64,000 nt of DNA from Desertimonas flava (GCF_003426815.1 NZ_QKYK01000013.1:62001-126000), one strand, 5' to 3'. Shown: positions 51,699 to 59,580, counted from the stretch's first letter. Notes: generated from the sequence alone by a model not told the origin. Numbers and translations: made by a program.

Positions 51699-52190
51699 TC
51701 AGGCCGTCGTGGTGGCGACGGGCTCGGTGGTGGTCGTGGTGGGCTGCTGATCGGTGATCAGTGTGAGGTCGACCAGGCGCTCCTCGCCGATCGTGGCGCG
51801 AAGCGCGATCACGAGGTCACCCGGCTTGAGCGCGTAGCAGACGAACTGCTGACCGGTCTCACCGCTCGCCGGCTTGGAGCACGCCGCGTCGGTGACCTCG
51901 AGCTGGAACTGAGACTGGATGTACGACGGGATCAGGCCCTCGGCGGCGAATCGCGCCTCGTTGCCGGACGCGAACCCGACGATCGCCGTGGTGGACGCCT
52001 CCGACGCCGTGGGCGCTGAGGTCGTCGCGGGCGCGCCGGTCGTCGGCACCGCGGTCGTGGTGGGCGCAGCTCCCGGAGCGAGACCATCGCCGTTTCCGAC
52101 CGCCATCGCGGCGAGCCCGGCAACCGCCGCGAGCGGCAGGACGACCGCCGACACGAGGGCTGGACGTCTACGCCGTTCGACCGCACTCAT
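51699..52190 (-). CDS. Membrane-anchored protein with Thr-rich linker and two-Cys domain
   Basis: A 163-residue protein with an N-terminal membrane anchor (ALVSAVVLPLAAVAGLAAMAV), a Thr/Ala/Pro linker, and an outer domain with two cysteines in TDAACSKPASGETGQQFVCY, followed by GDLVIALRATIGEERLVDL. The C-x-x-P...G...C-x-A spacing resembles DUF4333-like secreted domains; this is a weak match by eye. A second Thr-rich tail ends the protein. ATG 52190 is preferred over an upstream in-frame start at 52286, because it places the basic RRRR directly before the helix. Confidence 0.6.
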   Translation of the reverse strand: MSAVERRRRPALVSAVVLPLAAVAGLAAMAVGNGDGLAPGAAPTTTAVPTTGAPATTSAPTASEASTTAIVGFASGNEARFAAEGLIPSYIQSQFQLEVTDAACSKPASGETGQQFVCYALKPGDLVIALRATIGEERLVDLTLITDQQPTTTTTEPVATTTA

Positions 52191-52358
52191 TGGGCGAACC
52201 GTAGCGGCCTTTGCCAGGGAAGTGGTGGTGGGGGGCTTGACCGTGTCAGTCGAAACTGGCTTGAAACTCTGCGAGCTGAAGTCCATACTCCGCCGTCAGG
52301 GCCGCCGCCGCGGGCGCAGCGGCGGCCCGTATGGGTGGGAACGGGGCATGATGGACCC

Positions 52359-53144
52359 ATGTGTGGCCGGTTCGTCTCAGCCAGTTCCCCCGAAACCATC
52401 GCCGAGTACTTCGGTGCCGCGTTCGGCGGCGAGTCCCTCGGCGACAACTACAACGTGGCTCCCACCAACGACGTCTACGGCATCGTCGCCGATCCGGCAC
52501 CGGCGGCCGCGCCCGAGGGCGCACGCGCCGATGCGGCCGCACCGACGTCGAGCACGGACGGCCGCCGGCTCGAGGTCTTCCACTGGGGGCTGATCCCGTC
52601 ATGGGCCAAGGACCGCAAGATCGGCGCCAAGATGATCAATGCCCGGGCCGAGACGCTGGGCGAGAAGCCGGCGTTCAAGGGCGTGTTCCGCAAGCATCGC
52701 TGCATCATCCCGATGGACGGCTTCTACGAGTGGCAAGCCGCCACCGAGAGCTCGCCGCTCGACGCCAAGGGCAAGCCACGCAAGCAGCCGATGTTCATCC
52801 ACCGCATCGACGACGAGCCACTCGCGGTCGCCGGCCTCTGGGCCCGCTGGAAGGACCCGGCGGCGGAGACCGACAGCGGTGACGACATGTGGTTGCACTC
52901 GGCCACCGTCGTCACCACGTCGGCCAACGCGACGATGCGACCGGTCCACGACCGCATGCCCGTGATCCTGCCCCGGTCGGTCTGGGACGAGTGGCTCGAC
53001 CCTGACATGCACGACACGGGGCGCCTGTCGGAGCTGCTCGTGCCCGCCGCCGATGACATCTTGACGATGCATCCGGTGAGCTACGACGTCAACAACGTCC
53101 GCAACAAGGACGCCCATCTCGTCGACGCGGTGGCGGCCGCGTAG
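52359..53144 (+). CDS. SOS response-associated peptidase (SRAP/HMCES/YedK family)
   Basis: A 261-residue protein that shields abasic sites in single-stranded DNA by covalent capture through Cys2. The start is fixed by MCGRF, because the mature N-terminal cysteine is the active residue. NVAPTN, FHWGLIPSWAKD, INARAETLGEKPAFK (Asn and Glu), CIIPMDGFYEWQ and DRMPVIL are all present, and MHPVSYDVNNVRNKD supplies the conserved histidine. An Ala/Pro-rich insertion of about 20 residues (residues 50-70) sits in a surface loop. It works in replication-coupled DNA repair, though no SOS box was identified. Confidence 0.92.
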   Translation: MCGRFVSASSPETIAEYFGAAFGGESLGDNYNVAPTNDVYGIVADPAPAAAPEGARADAAAPTSSTDGRRLEVFHWGLIPSWAKDRKIGAKMINARAETLGEKPAFKGVFRKHRCIIPMDGFYEWQAATESSPLDAKGKPRKQPMFIHRIDDEPLAVAGLWARWKDPAAETDSGDDMWLHSATVVTTSANATMRPVHDRMPVILPRSVWDEWLDPDMHDTGRLSELLVPAADDILTMHPVSYDVNNVRNKDAHLVDAVAAA

Positions 53145-53169
53145 CGGTCGGGTGGACCGTCCCGCCCGA

Positions 53170-54141
53170 TCAACTCAGACCGGCGAGCCGGGTCTCGTCG
53201 TAGTCGGGGATGCCCTCAGCGTCCACCGACGGCCGGACGATCGCCATGCCGCAGACGTCGCAGAACCAGGCCGGCTGGAGCTGATGGTCGCCGTGGTACA
53301 GGAGCATGTCCGCGCGCGGGCCGGTCTCGCTCCACTCGTTGGCCCACAGGTGGGTGAGCACCAGCGCCGGACGGAGGTCGCCGCCTTTGTCGAGCATGCG
53401 GAAGGCCCGGTGCGCGCGACCTGGAACGACGACGGGCTCGACCACTCCGAGGGCGGTCATCTCGTCGAGACGCCGCGACAACAGCGTCGGGGAGATGCCG
53501 AGATGCTTCTGGATCTCGCTGAACCGGGTGAGTCCTTTGACCAAGGCCAGCATGATCAGGCCCGACCAGCGATCGCGCAGCACGGTGAACACGCCGTCGG
53601 ACGCGGTGCTGGCGAACGAGGCCAGCGACGGCCCGCCGGCGCGGCGGTAGCGGTGCGCGGTGCGCGACAGCGAGTCGAACAACGTCTGGTTGCTGACGCC
53701 GACGTCGAGTGGGCTGTCCAGACCGACCTCCTCACCACACGAGGTGCAGCCGAACCACGGAAGGATCACCTTGGCGCACTCGCGGTGCCGGACCGAGGCG
53801 AGCGTCGCCGTGGAATCGCGGATCCAGATCGCCTCCCAGCGCCACAGGCTGACGATCACCGGCCAGTAGGCGTCACCCTTGGGCGTGAGCTTGTACTCGA
53901 ACCGCGGCGGACGGTCGCTGTACTGGCAAGGGGCGATCAGCCCGGCGGCCTCGAGATGGCGGAGCCGATCCGTGAGCACGGCGTGTGACACGCCCAAGCT
54001 GTCCTTGAACTGCTGATAGCGGTGCGACCCGCGAAAGATGTTCCGGAGGACGAGCAGGCTCACCCGATCAGCGAGCAACTCCATCCCCAACGACACCGGC
54101 TCCACGGCGGGCGCTGAGGGCTCGGCCTGTGCTGCGGTCAT
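53170..54141 (-). CDS. Tandem double-HxlR transcriptional regulator
   Basis: A 323-residue protein containing two HxlR-type winged helices in one chain. The first half has LLVLRNIFRGSHRYQQFKDS, HAVLTDRLRHLEAAGLI and YKLTPKGDAYWPVI, then a CTSCG pair. The second half has FTVLRDRWSGLIMLALVKGL, FSEIQKHLGISPTLLSRRL and FRMLDKGGDLRPALV, then FCDVCG. HxlR proteins normally dimerise, so the fusion would be a built-in pseudo-dimer with two CxxC metal-binding ends. ATG 54141 is chosen with GAGG upstream. The effector and targets are unknown, and no obvious target operon is adjacent. Confidence 0.82.
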   Translation of the reverse strand: MTAAQAEPSAPAVEPVSLGMELLADRVSLLVLRNIFRGSHRYQQFKDSLGVSHAVLTDRLRHLEAAGLIAPCQYSDRPPRFEYKLTPKGDAYWPVIVSLWRWEAIWIRDSTATLASVRHRECAKVILPWFGCTSCGEEVGLDSPLDVGVSNQTLFDSLSRTAHRYRRAGGPSLASFASTASDGVFTVLRDRWSGLIMLALVKGLTRFSEIQKHLGISPTLLSRRLDEMTALGVVEPVVVPGRAHRAFRMLDKGGDLRPALVLTHLWANEWSETGPRADMLLYHGDHQLQPAWFCDVCGMAIVRPSVDAEGIPDYDETRLAGLS

Positions 54142-54246
54142 GGTCCTCACCCCTGGGCACCTGAGGGTCAGCGTGCCTAACGGATCATGACGGTATCAGC
54201 CCTCGATTGCCGACGGTACATATTTCAGAGTGACTGCCCGGGGTGC

Positions 54247-54669
54247 TCACTCGGCGACGGCGTCGTGCCCCGCAGCCCGCAACGCAGCGCGGATCGCGTC
54301 CGCGGCCGCTGCCAGATCGGCCCGGTCGACGCTGCTCGCCGCGTTGGCGAACGAGAGGTCCGCCATCGACCTCGTCGGGATCACGTGGACGTGGGTGTGG
54401 GGCACCTCGTAACCGGCGACGATCACGCCGATGCGCTCCACGTCGAAGGCGGCCTGTTGGGCGAGGCCGATGATCCGCGACACCTCGAAGAGGTGAGCCG
54501 CCAACTCCGGCGCTGCATCCAGCCAATGGTCGATCTCGGCGACGGGGACCACGAGGACGTGGCCGCGGGCGATCGGGTTGATCGACATGAACGCGACGGC
54601 GCGGTCGTCGCGCCAGACGAAGGTCCCGGGAAGTTCGCCGTCGATGATGCGGGTGAAGATGGTCGGCAC
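54247..54669 (-). CDS. HIT-family nucleotide hydrolase/transferase
   Basis: A 140-residue histidine-triad protein. PTIFTRIIDGELPG opens the fold and VPHTHVHVIPTRS is the H-x-H-x-H active site. FMSINPIARGHVLVVPVAEIDHW matches HinT-like proteins, which hydrolyse AMP-amidates or dinucleotides. GTG 54669 is preferred because homologues begin at this point; an in-frame start at 54747 would add residues without homology. Confidence 0.9.
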   Translation of the reverse strand: MPTIFTRIIDGELPGTFVWRDDRAVAFMSINPIARGHVLVVPVAEIDHWLDAAPELAAHLFEVSRIIGLAQQAAFDVERIGVIVAGYEVPHTHVHVIPTRSMADLSFANAASSVDRADLAAAADAIRAALRAAGHDAVAE

Positions 54670-54810
54670 GGTGCCCAGCCTGCCCGATCGCGCTGTCGTG
54701 ACGCCACCGGACGACGGTCGCCGAGAGCACCAGGTTCCACCGGACATACTGAGAGCATCGACACCCCAGCCGTCCAGCCGTCCGACGCGGGTGCGGCACC
54801 CGTCTCCGGG

Positions 54811-55359
54811 TTGCTCACCGTCCCGAACCTCTTCACCCTGGCGCGCCTGCTGTGCCTGCCGGTGTTCCTCTACCTCCTCTTCGGCCGGGACAACCGGGCA
54901 GGAGCGGCGTGGCTGCTCGGCGGCCTCGGCGCCACCGACTGGGTGGACGGCTATCTGGCCCGCCGCCTCGGGCAGGTCAGCGAGTTCGGCAAGATCTTCG
55001 ATCCCACCGTCGATCGCCTCCTGTTCATCGTCGGGACTCTGGCGATCATCATCGACGGCGCGGCACCGATCTGGTTCTGCGTGCTGGTGGTGGCGCGGGA
55101 GGTGTTGGTGGGGGCGATGATGGCGATCGCCACGCTCGTGTTCAAGATGCCCCGCTTCGACGTGACGTACTGGGGCAAGCTGGCCACGTTTCTGCTGATG
55201 TTCGCCGTGCCGGGATTCATGCTCGGCGCGAGCGACTTCCCGGGCAACACCGGCTTCCAGATCGCCTCGTGGATCCTCGGGATCCCCGGTCTGGCGCTGT
55301 CCTGGTACACCGCCGTCGCCTACGTCCCCAAGGTGCGGGCGGCGGTCGCCGGTGCCTGA
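54811..55359 (+). CDS. pgsA: CDP-alcohol phosphatidyltransferase (PgsA-like)
   Basis: A 182-residue membrane enzyme that replaces CMP on a CDP-diacylglycerol with an alcohol, probably glycerol-3-phosphate. The full signature is visible: TDWVDGYLARRLGQVSEFGK followed by IFDPTVDR (D-x2-D-G-x2-A-R-x8-G-x3-D-x3-D). Five or six hydrophobic helices follow TVPNLFTLARLLCLPVFLYL. The start is uncertain. No ATG or GTG precedes the family N terminus in this frame, so TTG 54811 is used, and a non-standard ATC upstream cannot be excluded. The position before gcvH mirrors mycobacterial pgsA2. Confidence 0.82.
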   Translation: MLTVPNLFTLARLLCLPVFLYLLFGRDNRAGAAWLLGGLGATDWVDGYLARRLGQVSEFGKIFDPTVDRLLFIVGTLAIIIDGAAPIWFCVLVVAREVLVGAMMAIATLVFKMPRFDVTYWGKLATFLLMFAVPGFMLGASDFPGNTGFQIASWILGIPGLALSWYTAVAYVPKVRAAVAGA

Positions 55360-55435
55360 CCCGGTCCGTCACGGTTCGGTCGCCTCGCCCGGCGATCGGC
55401 TGGCCCGATCATCCGGCAAGCGCGCCCAATTTCGA

Positions 55436-55441
55436 TACGGT
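55436..55441 (+). promoter_or_regulatory. TACGGT -10 box of gcvH
   Basis: TACGGT with eight bases to ATG 55450, consistent with a leaderless or near-leaderless gcvH transcript. Confidence 0.45.
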
Positions 55442-55449
55442 TGGGCCTC

Positions 55450-55830
55450 ATGAACGTTCCCGACCAGTTGCGCTTCTCGTCCGACCACGAGTGGATCAGC
55501 ACGGACGGATCGAAGGTACGCATCGGGATCACCGACTACGCGCAAGATGCCCTCGGTGACGTCGTCTTCGTGCAGCCGCCGACCGTCGGTGACGTCGTGA
55601 AGGCCGGCGACACGCTGGGCGAGGTCGAGAGCACCAAGTCGGTGTCGGACATCTACGCGCCGGTGTCGGGCACGGTGGTCGCCGTCAACGACAGTCTCGG
55701 CGAGACCCCGCAGCTGCTCAACGAAGATCCGTACGGCGAAGGGTGGATCTGCGAGATCGAGGTGTCCGACGCGTCCCAGATCGAGGGGCTGCTCGACGCA
55801 GCGGCCTACACGACCCTGATCGAGGGCTAG
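55450..55830 (+). CDS. gcvH: Glycine cleavage system H protein
   Basis: The 126-residue lipoyl carrier that shuttles the aminomethyl group from GcvP to GcvT. The lipoylation lysine is K63 in GEVESTKSVSDIYAPVSG. FSSDHEWIS and ITDYAQDALGDVVFVQPP are family blocks, and PYGEGWICEI lies near the end. It begins the gcvH-FHA-MerR-DUF151 run. gcvT and gcvP are nearby but in separate units. No lipoyl ligase or dihydrolipoamide dehydrogenase is in the window. Confidence 0.95.
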   Translation: MNVPDQLRFSSDHEWISTDGSKVRIGITDYAQDALGDVVFVQPPTVGDVVKAGDTLGEVESTKSVSDIYAPVSGTVVAVNDSLGETPQLLNEDPYGEGWICEIEVSDASQIEGLLDAAAYTTLIEG

Positions 55831-55837
55831 CGACAAC

Positions 55838-56323
55838 ATGGCCTACGTCTTCTGCAACAGCTGCGGGCACCGCAATCCGCCCGAGAGCGCCTTCTGCTCG
55901 AGCTGCGGCAACCCCCTCGACTCGCTCGACGATCGCACGGTCACGATCGCCGCGGTCGATCCGTTGCAGGACGCCGCCGGCGGGCACGACGATGTCGTCG
56001 TACCCGTCGGGTCGCTGCCGAAGGACTCGGCGGTGCTCATCGTGCGGTCGGGGCCCCAGGCGGGGGAGCGGTTCGTCCTCGACGACCGCGTCACCCACCT
56101 CGGCCGACACCCCGACTCCGAGATCATGCTCGACGACATCACGGTGTCGCGCCGTCATGTCGCCATCGAGCGCACGCCGCAGGGGTACGTCGTCAGCGAC
56201 GAGGGCTCGCTGAACGGCACCTACATCAACCAGGAGCGGGTCGACCGGGCAGTGCTCCGGCACGGCGACGAGCTGCAGATCGGCAAGTTCAGGCTCGTCC
56301 TGTTCGAGCGGGCCGATGGCTGA
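55838..56323 (+). CDS. garA: GarA/OdhI-type FHA protein with zinc-ribbon N terminus
   Basis: A 161-residue phosphothreonine-binding protein. The C-terminal FHA domain is complete: LGRHPDSEIMLDD, VSRRHVAIE, SDEGSLNGTYIN and DELQIGKFRLVLF, closely following mycobacterial GarA, which regulates glutamate and 2-oxoglutarate enzymes. The N terminus differs. Instead of GarA's phosphorylated ETTSVF segment there is a zinc ribbon (CNSCGHRNPPESAFCSSCG) and then DDRTVTIAA. RTVTI might be the phospho-switch. Its position after gcvH and before the MerR gene supports orthology. Its stop overlaps the next ATG. Confidence 0.85.
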   Translation: MAYVFCNSCGHRNPPESAFCSSCGNPLDSLDDRTVTIAAVDPLQDAAGGHDDVVVPVGSLPKDSAVLIVRSGPQAGERFVLDDRVTHLGRHPDSEIMLDDITVSRRHVAIERTPQGYVVSDEGSLNGTYINQERVDRAVLRHGDELQIGKFRLVLFERADG

Positions 56324-57272
56324 ACCCACCGTCGCTCACCTGTCGATCGGCGAGGTCCTCGGGCTGCTCCTCGAGGAGTTCCCCGACGTCACGATCTCGA
56401 AGATCCGCTTCCTCGAGAGTCAAGGGCTGATCGAGCCCGAGCGGACCCCGTCGGGCTACCGGAAGTTCTACGACGCCGACGTCGAGCTGCTGCGCATCAT
56501 CCTGCGCGAGCAGCGCGAGCACTTCCTCCCGCTGCGTGTCATCAAGGACCGCATCGACTCGGGTGAGATCGAGCCCCCGTCGGAGGTCGTGGCGAAGCAT
56601 CCGGCCGCGGGCGGCCGGATCGCGGCCGGTACCTCGGCCCCGTCGCGATCGGCCTCGCACCCGGTCACGTCGCGCCCGACGGAACCGGCGTCGCGGCCTC
56701 GAGCCGACCAGCAAGCCGCGCCGTCACCCCGGCCCTCTGCTCCAACGGCTCGGCCACCGGCCCCGGCCACTCCGGTCTCGCGGGGTTCGTCGTCGGCGAC
56801 GATGGACCTGTCGCCCACGCCGGCCGACATGCCCCGCCCGGCGGCGGCCACCCAGCCGGCTGCGCCGCGCCAGCAGTCACCCCGGCTGTTGCCCGGCGTG
56901 CTGGTGAACCGCGACGAGTTGTGTTCGATGGCATCGGTCACGCCGGCCCAGCTGCATCAGCTCGAGGAGTACGGCGTCGTCAGCCGCCGCAAGGGGTCCG
57001 GTGATCTGTACGGCGAGGACGCCGTCGAGATCACCGCCGCCGCGGGCAGCCTGCTCCGTGCCGGCATCGACGCCCGCCACCTGCGGGCGTGGCGCACGTC
57101 GGTCGAGCGCGAGGTGGGACTCTTCGAGCAGCTCGTCGTGCCGTTGTTGCGCCAGCGGAATCCCGAGGCCCGGGTGCAGGCGTCGGCGCAGCTCGAAGAG
57201 CTCGGAGCGCTGGCGGCGAAACTGCGCGCCGCGCTCACTCGCGCCGCCACGCGCAATTCGCTCAACCTCTGA
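56316..57272 (+). CDS. ftsR: MerR-family regulator, FtsR/Rv1828-like
   Basis: A 318-residue regulator. The MerR HTH lies at about residues 9-80 (LSIGEVLGLLLEEFPDVTIS, FLESQGLIEPERTPSGYRKF, LRIILREQREHFLPLRVIK). A Pro/Ala/Ser-rich linker spans about residues 95-190. A C-terminal effector-like domain begins at VNRDELCSMASVTPAQLHQL, which looks like a second, degenerate HTH, followed by LEEYGVV. Orthologues sit in the same place in mycobacteria (Rv1828) and corynebacteria (FtsR). The eight-base overlap with the FHA gene implies coupling. The cell-division role is known from relatives only. Confidence 0.85.
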   Translation: MAEPTVAHLSIGEVLGLLLEEFPDVTISKIRFLESQGLIEPERTPSGYRKFYDADVELLRIILREQREHFLPLRVIKDRIDSGEIEPPSEVVAKHPAAGGRIAAGTSAPSRSASHPVTSRPTEPASRPRADQQAAPSPRPSAPTARPPAPATPVSRGSSSATMDLSPTPADMPRPAAATQPAAPRQQSPRLLPGVLVNRDELCSMASVTPAQLHQLEEYGVVSRRKGSGDLYGEDAVEITAAAGSLLRAGIDARHLRAWRTSVEREVGLFEQLVVPLLRQRNPEARVQASAQLEELGALAAKLRAALTRAATRNSLNL

Positions 57273-57313
57273 TGTCGGCGGCCGCGCGTCGGCTCCCGGT
57301 GCCGTCCGACTTG

Positions 57314-57319
57314 TAGACT
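57314..57319 (+). promoter_or_regulatory. TAGACT -10 box, leaderless DUF151 gene start
   Basis: TAGACT followed by GACCGC and GTG 57326; no ribosome site. The DUF151 gene therefore probably has its own promoter within the cluster. Confidence 0.5.
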
Positions 57320-57325
57320 GACCGC

Positions 57326-57814
57326 GTGGTTCCCTTGGAGCTCGTCGGAGTCCGGGTCGAAGTCCCGGCCAACACCCCGATGCTGCTCCTGCGCGAGGCG
57401 ACGGGCCGCCATCGTCTGATGCCGATCTACATCGGGACACCCGAGGCGACGGCCATCCACTACGCCCTCGAGGGTGTCGAGTCGCCCCGGCCGCTCACCC
57501 ACGACCTGTTCGTCCAGACCCTCGCCGAGCTCGGCGTGGCTCTCGAGCGGGTCGTCGTCACGGAGATGCGTGACCACACGTACTACGCAGAACTCCACCT
57601 CCGGCGCCCCGACAGCGGCCTCACCGTCATGTCGAGCCGCACGTCCGACGCCATCGCCTTGGCCGTTCGTTGTGACGCGCCGATGATGGCCAACGAGGAG
57701 CTCCTCGACCTCGTCGGACAGGAGCCTCCGGCCGAGCCCGAGGAGGAGGCCGAGGAGATCATCGACGAGTTCCGCGAGTTCATCGATCAGGTGAACCCGG
57801 ACGACTTCGCCTGA
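57326..57814 (+). CDS. Bifunctional nuclease family protein (DUF151, Rv1829-like)
   Basis: A 162-residue protein of the BFN/DUF151 family. It has LELVGVRVEVPANTPMLLLR, RHRLMPIYIGTPEATAIHYA, PLTHDLF and MSSRTSDAIALAVR. An acidic tail (EPEEEAEEIIDEFREFIDQ) closes it. Plant and some bacterial members have DNase/RNase activity, and the actinobacterial role is unsettled. GTG 57326 is supported by the TAGACT box six bases before it. Confidence 0.88.
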   Translation: MVPLELVGVRVEVPANTPMLLLREATGRHRLMPIYIGTPEATAIHYALEGVESPRPLTHDLFVQTLAELGVALERVVVTEMRDHTYYAELHLRRPDSGLTVMSSRTSDAIALAVRCDAPMMANEELLDLVGQEPPAEPEEEAEEIIDEFREFIDQVNPDDFA

Positions 57815-57876
57815 CCGGCCGAGCGTCGGCAACCCGACGTGCCCGAACCCGACGCCGAGCTCGCCGGCTCCGGCGC

Positions 57877-57905
57877 TTGACGTCCTCAGAGCGACCTTCT
57901 AACCT
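57877..57905 (+). promoter_or_regulatory. TTGACG-17-TAACCT promoter of the merR-gcvT unit
   Basis: TTGACG (57877-57882) and TAACCT (57900-57905) are separated by 17 bases, the most consensus-like promoter in the window. A leader of about 65 bases follows, ending in a purine-rich GGAGGAGAGGAGGAGG-type ribosome site (57960-57975) before ATG 57978. Confidence 0.6.
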
Positions 57906-57977
57906 TGAGCGGTCACAATGACGTAACTACGCCGGTGTTGGGTCGGCAGCGTCAGCGTGGGAGGAGAGGAGGAGGCC

Positions 57978-58481
57978 ATGGCCTCGAGCCCGGAGCAGAC
58001 CGGCTTCAGCGGCAGCCAGACCGCCAAGATCGTCGGCATCACCTATCGGCAGCTCGACTACTGGGCTCGTACCGACCTCATCCGCCCGTCGCTCGCCGAG
58101 GCGTCCGGCAGTGGGAGCCGGCGTCAGTACTCGTACCACGACCTGCTCGAGCTGCGGATGATCAAGACCCTGCTCGACGCCGGCCTCAAGCTGGAGTCGG
58201 TCCGCGAGGTGTTCAGCAACCTGCGTGACAACGTCGGCGACGACATCGCCTCGGCCAACATCGTCATCAGCGGCAAGACGTCGGTGGTCCTCCAGAACAA
58301 CGACGAGCTGATCGAGCTGATGAGCCGCCGCGGCCAGGGCGTCTTGAACATCCTGCCCCTCGCCGGTGTGAAGGCCGACGTCGACGCCGGGATCGGCTCG
58401 TTGCCGGTCGACGCTGCCGCCCCTGCTCCGGTGCCCGCTGCCGGACCCGACGCCGCGCGCCCCCTGCACCGCGCCGTATGA
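57978..58481 (+). CDS. MerR-family regulator, Rv1830-like
   Basis: A 167-residue regulator. The N-terminal HTH begins FSGSQTAKIVGITYRQLDYW and continues ARTDLIRPSLAEASGSGSRR and YSYHDLLELRMIKTLLDAG. A short C-terminal region (VLQNNDELIELMSRRGQG) ends in an Ala/Pro tail. No MerR metal cysteines are present. It holds the place of Rv1830 after the DUF151 gene. The very strong purine-rich ribosome site fixes ATG 57978. Its stop overlaps gcvT (ATGA), so this regulator and gcvT share a transcript. Confidence 0.85.
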   Translation: MASSPEQTGFSGSQTAKIVGITYRQLDYWARTDLIRPSLAEASGSGSRRQYSYHDLLELRMIKTLLDAGLKLESVREVFSNLRDNVGDDIASANIVISGKTSVVLQNNDELIELMSRRGQGVLNILPLAGVKADVDAGIGSLPVDAAAPAPVPAAGPDAARPLHRAV

Positions 58482-59545
58482 CCCTCGAGCGTTCGCCGCT
58501 CGACGCCGTCCACCGCTCGCTCGGGGCCCGCATGGTCCCGTTCGGGGGTTGGGACATGCCGCTCGAGTACCCCGGCGGCACCATCGCCGAGCACCGCGCA
58601 TGCCGCGCCGACAGCGTGGTCTTCGACGTCTCACACCTCGGCTCGGTCCGCGTCAGCGGACCTGATGCCTACGACAGGCTGCAGGACGTGCTCACCAACG
58701 ATCTCGGCAAGATCGGTCCCGGCCGCGCCCAGTACACCCACCTGCTCGACGAGGCCGATGCCTCGGTGCTCGACGACATCATCGTCTGGTGGCATCCCGA
58801 GGCGGGCGGCGACCAGGCCACGTTCGACGTGATGCCGAACGCCTCGAACACCGACCGGGTGGTCGCCGCCATCGGCGGTGAGGAGACCACCCACCAACGG
58901 GCGGTGCTCGCCGTGCAGGGTCCGCACGCCGCCGAACGCCTCGCCACGGTGTGGCCCGAGGCCGCGGCCGTCGGTCGCTTCCGCGTCATCCACGCCTCCT
59001 GGGAGGGAGCCGACTGCACCGTCGCCGGCACCGGGTACACGGGAGAGCGAGGGCTCGAGATCGCCGTACCGGTCGCCGCGGCCGAGTCGCTGTGGGCTGC
59101 CATCACCGGTGCCGGCATCGTTCCCGCCGGCCTCGGCGCCCGCGACACGTTGCGTCTCGAGGCGGCGCTGCCGCTCCACGGCCACGAGCTCGGCGAGGGC
59201 ATCACGCCGCTGCAGGCGGGTCTCGGCTGGGTGGTCGCCTGGGGCAAGGGATCGTTCCGCGGCCGTGACGCCCTGGCGGCCGAACGTGATCGCGGCATCG
59301 CCCGCCATCTCGTCGGCATCGCCACCGAAGGCCGTCGCCCGCCTCGTTCCGGCTGTGCGGTGCTCGTCGGCGACGAGGAAGTGGGCGTCGTGACGTCGGG
59401 CAACTTCTCGCCCGTGCTCGGGCACGGCATCGCCTTGGCCTTCGCGCCGCCGACGGTGACCGAAGGTTCGTCGGTGACGATCGACGTGCGCGGCACGCGC
59501 CTCGCGGGCGTGGTCGTGCCCACCCCGTTCGTCAGCAGCTCCTGA
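58478..59545 (+). CDS. gcvT: Glycine cleavage system T protein (aminomethyltransferase)
   Basis: A 355-residue folate-dependent enzyme that releases ammonia from the aminomethyl-lipoyl H protein and makes methylene-THF. Family blocks: VPFGGWDMPLEYPGGTIAEH, VVFDVSHLGSVRVSGPDA, GPGRAQYTHLLDE, GTGYTGERGLEIAVP, GLGARDTLRLEAALPLHGHE and VVTSGNFSPVLGHGIALA. The catalytic aspartate expected near the N terminus is in FDVSHLG. ATG 58478 overlaps the MerR stop by four bases. Confidence 0.93.
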   Translation: MTLERSPLDAVHRSLGARMVPFGGWDMPLEYPGGTIAEHRACRADSVVFDVSHLGSVRVSGPDAYDRLQDVLTNDLGKIGPGRAQYTHLLDEADASVLDDIIVWWHPEAGGDQATFDVMPNASNTDRVVAAIGGEETTHQRAVLAVQGPHAAERLATVWPEAAAVGRFRVIHASWEGADCTVAGTGYTGERGLEIAVPVAAAESLWAAITGAGIVPAGLGARDTLRLEAALPLHGHELGEGITPLQAGLGWVVAWGKGSFRGRDALAAERDRGIARHLVGIATEGRRPPRSGCAVLVGDEEVGVVTSGNFSPVLGHGIALAFAPPTVTEGSSVTIDVRGTRLAGVVVPTPFVSSS

Positions 59546-59563
59546 CCCGGAGAGCGCTCCGGG
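59546..59563 (+). terminator. Hairpin directly after gcvT
   Basis: CCCGGAG (59546-59552) pairs with CTCCGGG (59557-59563) around AGCG, beginning at the base after the gcvT stop. No U-tract follows. Confidence 0.5.
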
Positions 59564-59580
59564 CACCCCTCGGGCCGAGG

